NCBI RefSeq assembly: GCF_029784165.1
Contig: NC_073696.1
Span: 243,582,892 to 243,646,891 of the forward strand
DNA: 64,000 nt
Reading direction: 5' to 3'
From: Wyeomyia smithii
Lineage: Eukaryota > Arthropoda > Insecta > Diptera > Culicidae
Shown here: positions 12,767 through 23,611 of the stretch, piece by piece
Numbering within the stretch: position 1 is the stretch's first letter
How the letters are laid out: each line of letters begins with the position of its first letter
Notes under the pieces: generated by a model
What the model saw: the letters and a program-made list of their open reading frames with translations, nothing else
Told to the model about the DNA's origin: nothing
Databases searched by the model: none
Program-made: the position numbers and the translations under genes

Positions 12767-13519
12767 AATGTGAAGAATCAGAATTTCGTAATGCTCTTCA
12801 AGCAAGTAGATTCTGTCAACCTATGAACGAAAAAATGATTTAGAATTGCATCTCTCCGAACAAACAATGTTAGCAATGCACACTGAGAAAATATTAACCC
12901 AAATTCCCGCTTAATAAACGCCGCTGAGCAGGCAACCTGAAATAACCTGCACCGATTGGTGATGGTTTCATCCTGTGCAGGGCACGGGAAAGGGTCCACC
13001 TTTGCGCTTTTCACCCTATATTTGCTTGGATTTGGGGTTTTGTCAGTCGTAGATTACCGCCGATTTCTTTGCGCAAAAATGAACAAAACTCATGAACACG
13101 CGGGAGACTCAATGGTTTCATTCAGTTGCCAAACACCGCTCAGTTTACTGCTCACACTGTTAAGTTTACTGTTCAAAAGTGAACCTATCATTTGTGAAAA
13201 GTGACAGGGAGCCAAAATGTGGTAGTATTGAATTTCTCTTGCCATTCAGATCGCTTTCCGAAATCGGACTTCGAACATTTCAGCGCATGAGGCGCGGCCA
13301 ATAACAAATCAATCAATGCTGAGTCTGTGGTGTGTGTATGATGTGGATTTATTTTCAGAGTTTTATTATTAGTGTTGGATAGAAGTTATAGTTATTGATC
13401 ATTCTCGAAAGGAACAATGCAATTAATGTAACCAACAACCTTATGTAGTTCTACGTCAAACTTGCAGTCGTGAATTTACCTACAACCATTCTGTTATTGA
13501 ATAGAGGAAGAGCAGCTGG
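12767..13519. other. No gene seen
   Basis: Mixed-composition DNA. Small ORFs at 12778-13014 (minus) and 12956-13204 (plus) overlap each other and show no domain. A fragment of repeat family A (GTAGTTCTACGTCAAA) occurs at about 13446. Confidence 0.4.
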
Positions 13520-13539
13520 CGCAGCCACTATCGCTTCTA

Positions 13540-13950
13540 ATACCCGCTGCTGCTGCTTAGTTAGGACTGTCCTAGTCGCCATCCATTAGTAATACGATTG
13601 CTTTAATTGTGCATCTATCTCCGCTATCTCCGACAGTGCGAATGAGGCATCCCTCTAAAAACGTAATGGAAAGCTCTTTTCACACTGAAAATTTGACAGC
13701 CCACAGATTTTGATTGCCAGTATCCCAAAACGCTTGTATTGTCAAATTTCGACAGTTTTTCATTGGAGGAAGTGCCGACCGATGTACAGGTGCTGCTCCT
13801 ACCGCACAAAGGCAACTTTGCACTATCGTTGCTTATACCCGCTGCAGATACCGCTGCTACTATTCGTTGCCACTGGTGTTGTTTATTGCCGCTGCTGCCT
13901 AGTTAGGACTGTCCTAGTCGTCATCCACTAGTAATATGATTGGTTTAAGC
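13540..13950. repeat. Diverged tandem duplication, about 340-bp period
   Basis: The block TTAGGACTGTCCTAGTCG with its downstream CATCCAYTAGTAATAYGATTG occurs at about 13560-13600 and again at 13901-13941. The GCTGCTGC-rich lead-in is also duplicated. The copies differ by several substitutions and an insertion in the second. TTAGGACTGTCCTAG is a near-palindrome. No coding function seen. Confidence 0.6.
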
Positions 13951-13998
13951 AGAAGTAGGCTCTTGTATAATACAAATAGTACATTTACGGTTTACTAG

Positions 13999-14311
13999 GT
14001 ATAGAATTCTGTCGATCGTGCTAGGGAAAACAAGCATTTGCGACCAACCAGAGGTCAAAATCTGCGTTTCAACAAAGCTTGACAATTTTCAGTTGAACAT
14101 TAGTTCGAATAATCAAATTACAATTTTTTGCATATGAGTGCATAAATGATTTTTCATTCGATTGCTGTAAGAACGAAAACTAATCCATTAAAAACTAACT
14201 GACTTATTGGCATGTTAAATTTGACCAGTTTTCCCCTTTTCCGTATTTAGATTTCCATTTTACACTACTATGTAGCTTAACTTCCTTAGAGACGTAGTTC
14301 TACGTCAAAAA
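13999..14311. repeat. Dispersed repeat family A, copy 2
   Basis: Same family and orientation as 4478-4782, with matching start (ATTCTGTCGATCG), middle (ATCTGCGTTTCAACAA) and right end (GACGTAGTTCTACGTC). See copy 1. Confidence 0.6.
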
Positions 14312-15540
14312 ACACGATTCGAAATAACGTACCGAGTTGAAAATAGTTACGTTATAACGAGTTATACCTTTAGTGGTAGTCCATTTTTGATCTGGCCTAA
14401 ACTTTGCACAGATATTCCTATGGGCTAAAGATGGGCAATCCCACAAAAAATGTCCTAGTTTTAATTTTTTTTTTAATTGTCATTATCAACAGCATAGATG
14501 TTTCTATGAGCAAAAGATTTCATTTTGAGCTATTGGCTTTTTTTTTAATCACAACTAATTTTAGAAGAACTATGTAGAAATGCTATGCAAAAATAGTAGG
14601 AGGGTGGTATTCAAGACACGACCGCATGACGTTAACTGCCGTGTTCTTATATTCCATTGAAAAAAAATAGTAGAGGGAACTGCAACCAGGTGCCAGTTGC
14701 CGATTATTCTTGTTTACTGGTTAGTCCGTCCAGAATTCCAGCCATTTTAGTATTTTGCAGTAGTCATGTACTACTAACAGCCACCAGCATTACGGGTGAA
14801 ACCGACACGAGATGACCGGTACTCTTTTGTCTTTCCTCCTCTCAGCTGCTAACACCTAGCGTCCGTATGTAATCGGTACGGTTTAGTAATGAAACTGATG
14901 GGGCGAAATGCTCGAACGGTAGCTTTCATATCAAGGCTTCGTCATTTAGTTAAAAAGGAGGAGGGGCTAAGTAGATAATGAAATGACAAGGAACGTTAAT
15001 AAGCATCGGAAACAGAAAGTGACAACAACAATAACAACAAAGTCAGATCGATCGTATCCGTTAGTATCGACTGTGCTTGGGAAGAGAGGCTGATTTAGAC
15101 AATGATTGGCTGCGCGGTATGATTTAGACAATCGATATTAATTACCAATTTTTCAATAGTGTATCTCAAATAAGAGTGTGTTTTTTTACATAAATTTAAC
15201 CGTAAAAGAATTTCTGATCGATTGATGCCAAAACCTCGAAAACCTGATTATAATTGACTGAAAAATAAGCGCCCAAAACCTGACCACTTTTCCCTGGTTT
15301 CCCTGGTGGTTGAAATACTAGATTTTCAAATTCAGGCGCCTAACTTCGATATAGACGTTAGTCAACGTCAAAAGGAATTGGTAATTACAAATATGTTAAG
15401 AACCAAAACAGTTTGTTTGATCGATGTGACGTCTTCGTCAAAGTTGTACATAATAATTTTGTCTTTCTGGAAAAATATACACTCTGAAGAAGAAATTTTA
15501 TCAAAAGAAAACAGGTAAAAAATATATTAAAAAATAATTA

Positions 15541-15600
15541 CCGTAAAACGGGGTATCATTGATCAGCGGGGTAACATTGATCAGTTTCACCCTTCTCATG
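15541..15600. repeat. Left end of a TA-flanked element with duplicated terminal motif
   Basis: After a TA (15539-15540) comes CCGTAAAACGGGGTATC, followed by two tandem copies of a CGGGGTAWCATTGATCA motif. This is the left-end layout of the other TA-flanked families here. I found no matching right end in the next 2 kb, so the element is truncated or its right end has decayed. Confidence 0.45.
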
Positions 15601-15932
15601 AATAGTTGTAATGAAACTGCGCCGTGATTACTTTTGCTAAATTTGAGTATAACATCTTAGTCTTGTGTCATTCGAGGTCTGAACAATATTGCATTGGTTT
15701 AAATTTTTTAATGTTTTGATGACCAAATTTTAAAATTAATTTGACCGTTATATCTCTTACTCTCAGTAAGTGCCAAGAAAGCTCTTTATACTAGTCAAAT
15801 ATTGAACATTTCGTATTCATTGACATGTTTTTCAAATCCGTTTTTAATTTTCTCAATCAACTTGAAAAACATTTAGTCAAATTTATTACATTTACAGTTG
15901 ATTAATCTATATTTGTTGAGAAAGTCCAGTTT

Positions 15933-15981
15933 TATGCTCTAGCCAAGACTATCCTGGCGTAGTTGTCTTGGCTAGAGCATA
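15933..15981. other. Perfect hairpin, 17-bp stem, 15-nt loop
   Basis: TATGCTCTAGCCAAGAC (15933-15949) is followed after 15 nt by its exact reverse complement (15965-15981). It is too short and too perfect for a typical miRNA precursor. It may be the centre of a palindromic repeat. Function unknown. Confidence 0.6.
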
Positions 15982-17117
15982 GAACGTAAAAGGCTAGAGC
16001 TGGCCTATTGATACTTCCGTTGTTGGAAAGGTCAACATACGTATTCTGAACACAAACATTTTACAACGATTGCTGACTTACAAAATACTTCTGGCACATT
16101 TCGCGACCTACGTTTACGTTTTTCATCATCGAAAGGTGAAATTACATATGGCATAAAAATTAATGAAAGTGCTTTTTTTTTTCAAAACCTATTTTTTTTA
16201 GAAAACTACAAAAAATTAACTTAACATAGATATAATAAGAAATAGGAATCAAAAAACTAAAAAGCCCTATCGTTGATCTACTAAAAGTTATTTACCTTTC
16301 AGTTTTCTCGGATACTGGCAAAGTATTGAATAATAATTTTGTACTTTCAACAAATATATAAACTGTAAAAAAAAAATTGAAAAAAAAGTTTTTTTTTATA
16401 AAGTTTATTTTTGTTTTTTTTTTCAGGTTCAGTTAACTATTATTGGTGAGTTCATAATGTATATGTTTTGTAGAAAAACTGATTCATTGAACGTTAGTTT
16501 TTTGAGATATTTTATTTATAGTTTTATTTTTGTGTTGTTTTCTAAAAAAAAAATAAATTTTGTCTCACAGTGAATAATTTTTCCTGAAAGAACAAAATTA
16601 CTGTCCACAACTTTGCTGAAGACGTTGTACCAATCAAATTAAATGTTCTGGCTTTATTTTCTCTTTTCAAAACCGAGACGTGATTCAAAAAAGTGTAAAT
16701 TTGGTGTAGCCCAGAAAGCAAAAACTAGCAACAGAGTGAAAATGTATTCTAGGTTCAACCACACCGCAAAATACCGGGAATCGATTCGTCATGAAAAAAC
16801 AACAGACCAGCAAAAAATGGTAGATTGACAGCGGTTCCATTGAAAAAAAAAACATTTGATTTGGGGTTGATCAAGAATTTGATAATTTTACACAAAAATA
16901 GGATGATGCTTAACTTGAGATCAACAGGTCATTATAAATCTGAAAACATTGAAATTCATCGTCTTGTACTTAATCAGTAGGTAACAAAAACAATACAGAA
17001 TGCTTGAAAATCAAACGGTACTTAAGTTTGGGACTGCAAAAAATCAACATGCGAAAAAATTGAACATACTTCAGCGTTTTTCTCATTTCCTGAAAATATT
17101 TTTAATCTTTAATAAAT

Positions 17118-17124
17118 AAAAAAA
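17118..17124 (-). terminator. Pol III terminator of tRNA-Phe
   Basis: Seven consecutive T residues on the minus strand, nine bases after the tRNA 3' end, the usual RNA polymerase III stop. Confidence 0.75.
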
Positions 17125-17133
17125 TCCGCAATG

Positions 17134-17206
17134 TGCCGAAACCCGGGATTGAACCGGGGACATTTAGATCTTCAGTCTAACGCTCTCCCAACTGAGCTAT
17201 TTCGGC
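17134..17206 (-). tRNA. tRNA-Phe (GAA anticodon)
   Basis: A 73-nt cloverleaf on the minus strand. The acceptor stem GCCGAAA pairs with TTTCGGC and is followed by discriminator A. The D-arm is AGCTCAGTTGGGAGAGC. The anticodon stem TTAGA/TCTAA encloses CTGAAGA, giving anticodon GAA. The T-arm carries GGTTCAATCC (box B). No intron and no encoded CCA, as usual for eukaryotic nuclear tRNAs. All stems are intact and a T7 terminator follows, so this looks like a working gene delivering phenylalanine in cytosolic translation. Confidence 0.95.
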
Positions 17207-17904
17207 TTGTTATTTTTAGCCGACAGCAACACTGTTTGCTCTGGCGTCGACATAAGACAAACACGAATAGAAAACGATTCGAATAATACATTCATTGAAT
17301 ACAGTCACGATATCGTAGAGGTAGTACGAATGAGAGAATGCACCTCTGAGAAAGTCGAATGCGGATGCGGTGATTGTTTCTCATACCTCCCCACTCGTCT
17401 TTAGTGTGTGCCCAGTCAGAATATCATTTTTGAACCGATGACCGAAGTGACAAAAAAGATAACGGAACGGGGCGGATCACAGCAGACGGTTCGCGTCAAT
17501 GTCGCATAGCAGCAATAATTGATGCGATGGCGAGCGTGTATGTGGTGAGTGCAGTCAAAGGAAGAGTGTTGGGTTATCGCGTTTGTTTTCGGTTGGTTTA
17601 CCATCGCGAACTCGTGAAAACGCGTCCCTGTTTTGATCGCCGTTGTCAGGCTGTGTGTGAGCAATGTCTGAGAGATTAAGCTACATTGTCGTTTTATTTC
17701 TTTGTTTATAGAGTCGTAGAACCATTATCAAATCTAGAGTCCAGTGGGAAAAGGCCGGAGGTTATCAGTGACAACGACATCTCATCAAGGTTTAATTTAT
17801 TATTAGCGCAGTTACGCCATGCGGTATTGCTTGTGTGGTACACTTCAAACAGCTGTTTCAAAATAATTACCTATTTCTGTATAAATATCAGCGCTCGGTA
17901 CGGT
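17207..17904. other. Spacer between the two tRNA genes
   Basis: About 700 bp without a supported gene. Short ORFs at 17207-17404 (plus) and 17416-17664 (minus) have no recognisable domain. Confidence 0.4.
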
Positions 17905-17910
17905 AAAAAA
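17905..17910 (-). terminator. Pol III terminator of tRNA-Glu
   Basis: Six T residues on the minus strand, two bases beyond the tRNA 3' end. Confidence 0.7.
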
Positions 17911-17912
17911 TA

Positions 17913-17984
17913 TTCCCATACCGGGAATCGAACCCGGGCCTTCTGGGTGAAAGCCAGATATCCTAGCCACTAGACCATATGGGA
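17913..17984 (-). tRNA. tRNA-Glu (UUC anticodon)
   Basis: A 72-nt cloverleaf on the minus strand. The acceptor stem TCCCATA pairs with TATGGGA, with discriminator A. The D-arm region is GGTCTAGTGGCTAGGAT (box A). The anticodon loop CTTTCAC gives anticodon TTC. The T-arm is CCCGGGTTCGATTCCCGG (box B). No intron or encoded CCA; a T6 terminator follows. All stems pair, so it appears functional. It shares orientation with tRNA-Phe about 0.7 kb away, but each has its own internal promoter and terminator. Confidence 0.95.
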
Positions 17985-20900
17985 CACTTAAAACACAATA
18001 ACCTCAATACTAATCGCAAGTGAAACTAATGAAAATCTCACCGAAAATGGACAGATCTGATTGCTTTGTTTTTGTTTGTAAATCCCAGCGCAACAAACGA
18101 ACAACCTCCCGGTGAATAGTCACATCGTTCATCCTGTGTTGTATATCATGATTCAATTAGCGATAATCGTGTTTCTAGAAGTTTCTCTCCTGGTTTGGCC
18201 ATCTGAAGTACAGCAAAATGTTTATCGGTCTTTTCACTCTGCAGCGTACATCGCTGCTGAACACAACCTCTAATCATCTGCGGTAGCATACTTGGCAATG
18301 GAAAAGACCACAAATCGCTCAACTGCCAATATATTGCAGCCTCTTCCCGTTGATTAGCCTCGCTTCCAGCCTTTCCTCTCGCGCATGCATGCATGCATGT
18401 ATGAGCGGTAAGTTCTGATTCCGATGTGACCTGCGAGCCGCCTGTTTTTTCTTCTTATCAGCGGTTAGGTTAATCCAGCTTGCAGATTTGAGGCCAGTTT
18501 TTGCTTCGACCACGAACGTCAAAACGACGTTCGGTAATAAGAGGAAAAATTTATCTTCAGTGCCAGCCGCAAAAAAGTGGTTCGCCGAAAGAACTCAACT
18601 CCTATAGCAGTGCGGACAAAAAATCGGGCTGTTTTTTAACGTTGTATTCAATGTTGTTTTGTTTTACTATATTACTATTCTATTGTTTAACTATTTTACT
18701 GCTCTATTTTTTTAATTATATATTTGTTTCCTTTTTATTACTTATATATTCTCCATTATCAGTTTGAGTTTAAGCTCTGTTTAGTTTCTGTTCAATTAAT
18801 TTCAGTTTCATACCAGTTTGTTCAATCGCAGCCGGTTCAATTTCTCTCCACTCACTGGCTTGTATCTTCGTGAGCATCTAATGAACTAAATCCAACCAGC
18901 CTTTCAATGCAAACATTAAATTTGCAAGCAACAATCGGTACAATTTTCCTTGCACGTTAGACCTGCATTCAAATGTTAGAAAATCATACGTTTGTGTATT
19001 CTGAAATGCCAATTGCGCCGTCCATCCGAATCGTTGGATGTCAGTATAATTTCAAACCAACAACGCACGAAACTTCGGAAGCTGCGTGCCTATTGTCGTT
19101 ATTTTTTGCTCGTCGCAAATCGGCAGCTTTTTCTCACGATTTTCTGAGAGATCACTGAAAGACGTGGCCATCGTCGTCGTCGTCGTCGTCATCATTGTCG
19201 GAGAATGGAACCCTCCTTCAATGGCGCTCTCGGTGTGCTCTGAAGCCGCATGCAATATGACTCCTGGATAATGCGGCAGAAGCGGCCACCATCCCGAAAC
19301 GAATGACTGCTGCTGCTCTTAGCGACGAAGAGCTTCGAACAACGAGAGGATCATCCATCGCCAGATCGTTTGAGATGGATATGCGCAGAAACGAGGGACG
19401 CCTGGTTGTCATGCGCAGGGGCTCCCGTCATATTCTTGCGGTCGCGCCCAGGAAAATTGCCGCGGTGCACGTATAATTTCCGAGTTCAAAGAGTAATATA
19501 CATTATGATTTGCCCAGATTCTGCTTTACCAGAGTTGCATTCGCTCAAATGACGATCGTCTGTTTTTTCCCTGCTCTCCACTGCCAAAGTTTCAAATGAA
19601 AGTTTGGCTCTTGTGCGAGCACATTTTTCTAAGAGTTTTTTTTTTCTACATAGTACCTGAGAAGCTTCGATGCTCTGTTTTTACCAAACTAAATCGGCTC
19701 GGGGAATGAATCATAAAAGACGAGTCCATCGATCGATGAAAGTGCTCGGTCTAACCGTTCGATTTTCGTTAGATATCGAAGGTCGCGATCATCTCAGCTT
19801 ACCGAACCGCACCGGAGAGTGAGCAAGAGCAGGAGGCATTCAGAAGAGACCTCGCACTGATTAAGTGTGGCCAATATGTGATTTGCTGTAGTTACAGCCA
19901 TAAAAAGATGCTTCTGCTGGCTGCCTCATCTGCTGAATAAAGCGCCGAAGTCGGCAGCAACAACGACTATGACGATGATGGTGACGACGACGATGTTCGC
20001 GATGGCGACGAGGATCGCGGCGTATGCACACAAACGGGGTTGTGGGACGGTTGATGATTTTACGGTGATCCTCGCATGTTCTGGCGGTGCGCTTATACAC
20101 GGGATGCATACTTTCATTGGCGTCGTTCACGGTTCTCGGTAAAGCTATTTTTTATCGCAAAGCTGGCCGTTGTTGTCGTTGTTATTTTCTCGTGTCCGTG
20201 TATTATCTTTGTCGTGCAAGTCTGCGGCACAGGTTTCCAGCGAGAGGCTCTGCGGCTGCCGCAGCTTTGGAAAACAGAAGGGGTGGTTCAGGTCACGATC
20301 GTCCCGGCTGCAGCCTTTATTTTGCCCGGTCGTTGTAATTATAATGACAGTTGTCGGAAGGATCCCGGGATTGCCTGTGAGAACGGTTTCGCGTTTTATG
20401 GGCCCCTCCGCTCAAAACAGTCGAAATGGGTTTTACTGAGTATGTATCTGGCGAATGCTACAATGATGAACCATAAAAATTAGAAACGTAATTTCGACGG
20501 AGAATTTTTGCTTTAATTATTCGACTGCCACTGCCCGAGATGGCCGCTAATCAGCGCGTATTGAGTGATTTTCCAGAGCACAACATAACGAGATTTACCT
20601 GGGTTGAGGGAAGGTACATCCTCCGAGAAAGCACACTAATTAAAACTAATTTATTTCTTTTTTAATCACACCTTAACTTAATTTACAGAGATAATCGTTC
20701 ATAATATTCACCACTGATCACCAGAACATTAATTATCATTAATTATCATCACCGACTTTTTTTTTGCTTAAAATATTTTTTTTTGTTTAACAAAGTTTTT
20801 ATGAATCTTTTCATTCACCATAATATTATTAGGTATGTTTTGTGATGGTAAAAATATGATCGAATTGCCATAACATTACCCGAATGCAAAATTTTACAGT

Positions 20901-21089
20901 TTATGTGAGTTCAAGAAAACGATAAAAAATTCAAAAAAGTATATTTACTTAAATACGGATCATTTAATCAAAATAGCACTTTTAATTCAAGCACTTTCTA
21001 TATCTGAAAGCTGGCTTTTTCTCAAAGCTTTCCTAGGGGTGTTTGGGTGGTTTGGATTTCTGAATCTATTTTTTGGGAATTTTTATCAA
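17985..21089. other. Gene-less stretch, GC-rich at 19.0-20.6 kb, with simple repeats
   Basis: No gene supported. Notable: a GCATGCATGCATGCATG run near 18384, a GTC/CGT trinucleotide run near 19168-19190, and ACGATG-type trinucleotides near 19965-20010. These runs create spurious ORFs rich in T, V or R/H. The 19.0-20.6 kb part is GC-richer and unique in the window, and could be promoter or 5' untranslated sequence of a gene outside the window. Confidence 0.45.
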
Positions 21090-21973
21090 CCATGGTACAG
21101 TGGTCTAAAACGTGAAAAACATGATCGTCAGCCTTTTGAGTATAAAAATGCCATTTAAATGCTACAGTGTATGCAACAAAATTTTTGTAGATCTTAAGGG
21201 GCATCTTTTGATGCAAATAAACTTTTGTTTAATTATGTAATTATTTTTTTATTTACTTATCAAATCAAAACAAAGTCTACAGCAAAGTTGTAGACAATCT
21301 TATGTAGAAAAACTTTGCTGAAGACACTTTGGTTCTATCTCTTGAAAATCGACCAAACCTTGGCATTTGTATACAATAGTGACATAACAATTATTTTTGG
21401 AAAAAAATCAATTTTTCCCATTTTGTATGTTTTCCAAATAATGCACGGTGCCGTATATATAAATGCTTTTCGTAATTTCATTTCGAGAAAGTGCATTTTT
21501 TATCAAAAATGTCCTAAACCCTATGAAAAAGTTGAAATTTTCCCAAGGTATGTTCGGCAGAATGATGTATTTTTTAAATATAAAAAATGTCTAGAGCATA
21601 GTAGGCCTCTAGAGTCACTTCAAAAAAAGTTATTTGGTGTTTTTCGATTTTTATAAACTTTAAGGATGTCTGTGCATAAAACTATCTGTATGTGGTCGAT
21701 TTTCAAGAGATAGAACCAAAGTGTCTTCAGCAAAGTTTTTCAACATAAGATTGTCTACAACTTCGCTGAAGACTTTGTTTTGATTTGATAAGTAAATAAA
21801 AAAATAAATTTTTTATCTCACTTCTAGGTGAATTGAACAAAAGTTTATTTGCATCAATAGATGCCCATTAAGATCTTCAAAAACTTTGTCGAATATACTG
21901 TAGCATTTAAATGGCATTTTTATACTCAAAAGGCTGACGATCACGTTTTTCGCGTTTTAAACCACTGTGCATG
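21090..21973. mobile_element. Foldback element, about 270-bp arms
   Basis: The left arm (about 21090-21354) and right arm (about 21694-21973) are inverted copies with many small differences. Shared blocks include CAGTGGTYTAAAACG at the outer ends, TTTTGAGTATAAAAATGCC, and TTGGTTCTATCTCTTGAAA near the inner ends. The roughly 340-bp spacer holds an open frame at 21315-21656 of no recognised family. A target duplication could not be identified. Likely a non-autonomous foldback or MITE-type element. Confidence 0.7.
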
Positions 21974-22402
21974 GGCGCCTTAAAAATGCTGATCTTTGAT
22001 TGTCAGATTCTTGCAAACTTCTACCATGTACAAATGTTTTCAATATAAGTCCTGAAAAATTGAATTGATTCGTAATTATAATTGCCAATTAATTACAGCT
22101 CCCTTCTGTTTACTGTTGGCTTCAAGTGCTTCGTTTTTTTATTTTTTAAAGGTTACTTCACTTAAAATTTTTATTTGTTGCTTTTAATGCAGCAGTAACA
22201 AAAAATTCTCCTTTTTGTCACAAATTCGTTGCTTGAAAAGTAGTTCCTAATGTGTATTCGGCTTCAATCAAATGATATCACGTACTGTCGTAGTTTTGCA
22301 CATGCCACTAACGGGTGACAACTAAAATTTTAGATTTTTTCTTGTGGCTCTCTTACTCCACAACAAATGCACACAGAGAGAAAGGAGAGTATGCATATGT
22401 AA

Positions 22403-23282
22403 TAGGGTGGGGCAAAGTGATCGATTTTCCAGAACCAAGTTTTTTGGTTTGTTTGGGGCCCTAAACAACCCTAAACTTACCGGAAGTCAATTGGTTTTGT
22501 CTCCGCTTGGCGCATTGCATTTCAAATTTGTACGAAAATTTATATGGGGAAACCTACTTTTTTGTATTCACCTTTCTAGAGAGCTCACTAATGCTCTTCT
22601 AATGCACTACATTGTGTTTAAGTATAGTATTTGCAGAAGACACTGAAGAACTAGAAGCTAAGAAGAGCTATAGCTGTTCAGAGTTGAATAATTCGATTTA
22701 AAAGCAGAAAATCTTATTTTCTGCCAACATTACCAAAGTACCGGCGTCAGTGGGATTCCCATCAAAAGTAACCTGTCGTAACGAGGTTATACACTGAGCT
22801 GGATCAAGCAAACAAATTTAGGTCAATATTCTGGGTGTAGGTAGAATCTACAACGTGTTTCAGAGGTTACTTCTGATGGAAAGCTGACTGGCGCCGGTAC
22901 ATTGGCAGTGTTGGCAGAAAACATGATTTGCAACATAAATTTCGTTATAGTCTACTTTGAACAGCACTAGTATTTTTGGGACACCTTAGCTCATTAGTGT
23001 CTTCGGCCAAGTTGCTAGGCATCAGAAAAAACCTACCAATTGAAGTAATGAAATCTATGGTTTGAGCCATTTTGAGCTTTTCAGAATGTAAAATGCGAAA
23101 AAGTTGTTTTTTTTTATACAAATCTCCATATGAATTTAAAATGCAATGCGCCAAGCGGAAACAAAACCAATCGACATCCGATAAATTTAGCATTGTTAAG
23201 GGCCCCAAATAGAATAAAAAACTTGGTTATGGCTTTCTGCTATCAAGTTTTGTTTTTTTCCATTTAACGATTCCTCACCCTA
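22403..23282. mobile_element. hAT-type foldback element with 8-bp target duplication
   Basis: The ends TAGGGTG and CACCCTA are flanked by a perfect 8-bp direct repeat ATATGTAA (22395-22402 and 23283-23290). An 8-bp duplication with a TAGGG end is typical of hAT elements. The arms are long and diverged. They share CGCTTGGCGCATTGCAT (left, about 22505) in inverted form on the right (about 23137), and TTTTCTGCCAAC / GTTGGCAGAAAA near the centre. No transposase ORF is present. Confidence 0.75.
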
Positions 23283-23447
23283 ATATGTAAGCTCTCTCTT
23301 TTTTACGTCAGTATTTTTTGTTTTGAATCTAGCTTAATGTCGAGAAAAATCTCAGGTTTTTCGGGATTTAAACTTTCTTGGTGTACTAGTCCTAGTTGTC
23401 ACCAGTTACCTACTTTCTTCATTCCCAATTCATGCAGAGTACGTGCT

Positions 23448-23515
23448 CATAGGCGTAGCCAGAGGGGAGTATGGGGGGGTCGTTGCTCCCCCCCCCCTAA
23501 AGTTGTTGACATTAG
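23448..23515. repeat. hAT-like terminal fragment
   Basis: CATAGGCGTAGCCAGAGG followed by a G run and a C run resembles the end of hAT elements whose termini read CAGTGGCGTAGC (compare 34743). No matching opposite end is visible. Confidence 0.4.
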
Positions 23516-23611
23516 TGCATATTTTTGTTTTCAATATCTCCAATAGCACAAAACGACATCTTTAGCCCATTGAAACATCTGTGTAAGGTATGAACCAGTT
23601 CAAGAATAACA

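Larger units (their letters stand above)
14312..17117. other. AT-rich stretch, no gene
   Basis: No supported gene. It holds one transposon end (15541-15600), one hairpin (15933-15981) and homopolymer-rich DNA between 16150 and 16560. ORFs at 15306-15518 and 16643-16828 are short and show no domain. Confidence 0.4.

Noticed and set aside
15933..15981. miRNA precursor
   Set aside because: A 17-bp stem with a 15-nt loop is too short for a canonical pre-miRNA.
19052..20130. Thr/Val/His-rich small ORFs
   Set aside because: Produced by trinucleotide runs near 19170 and 19970.
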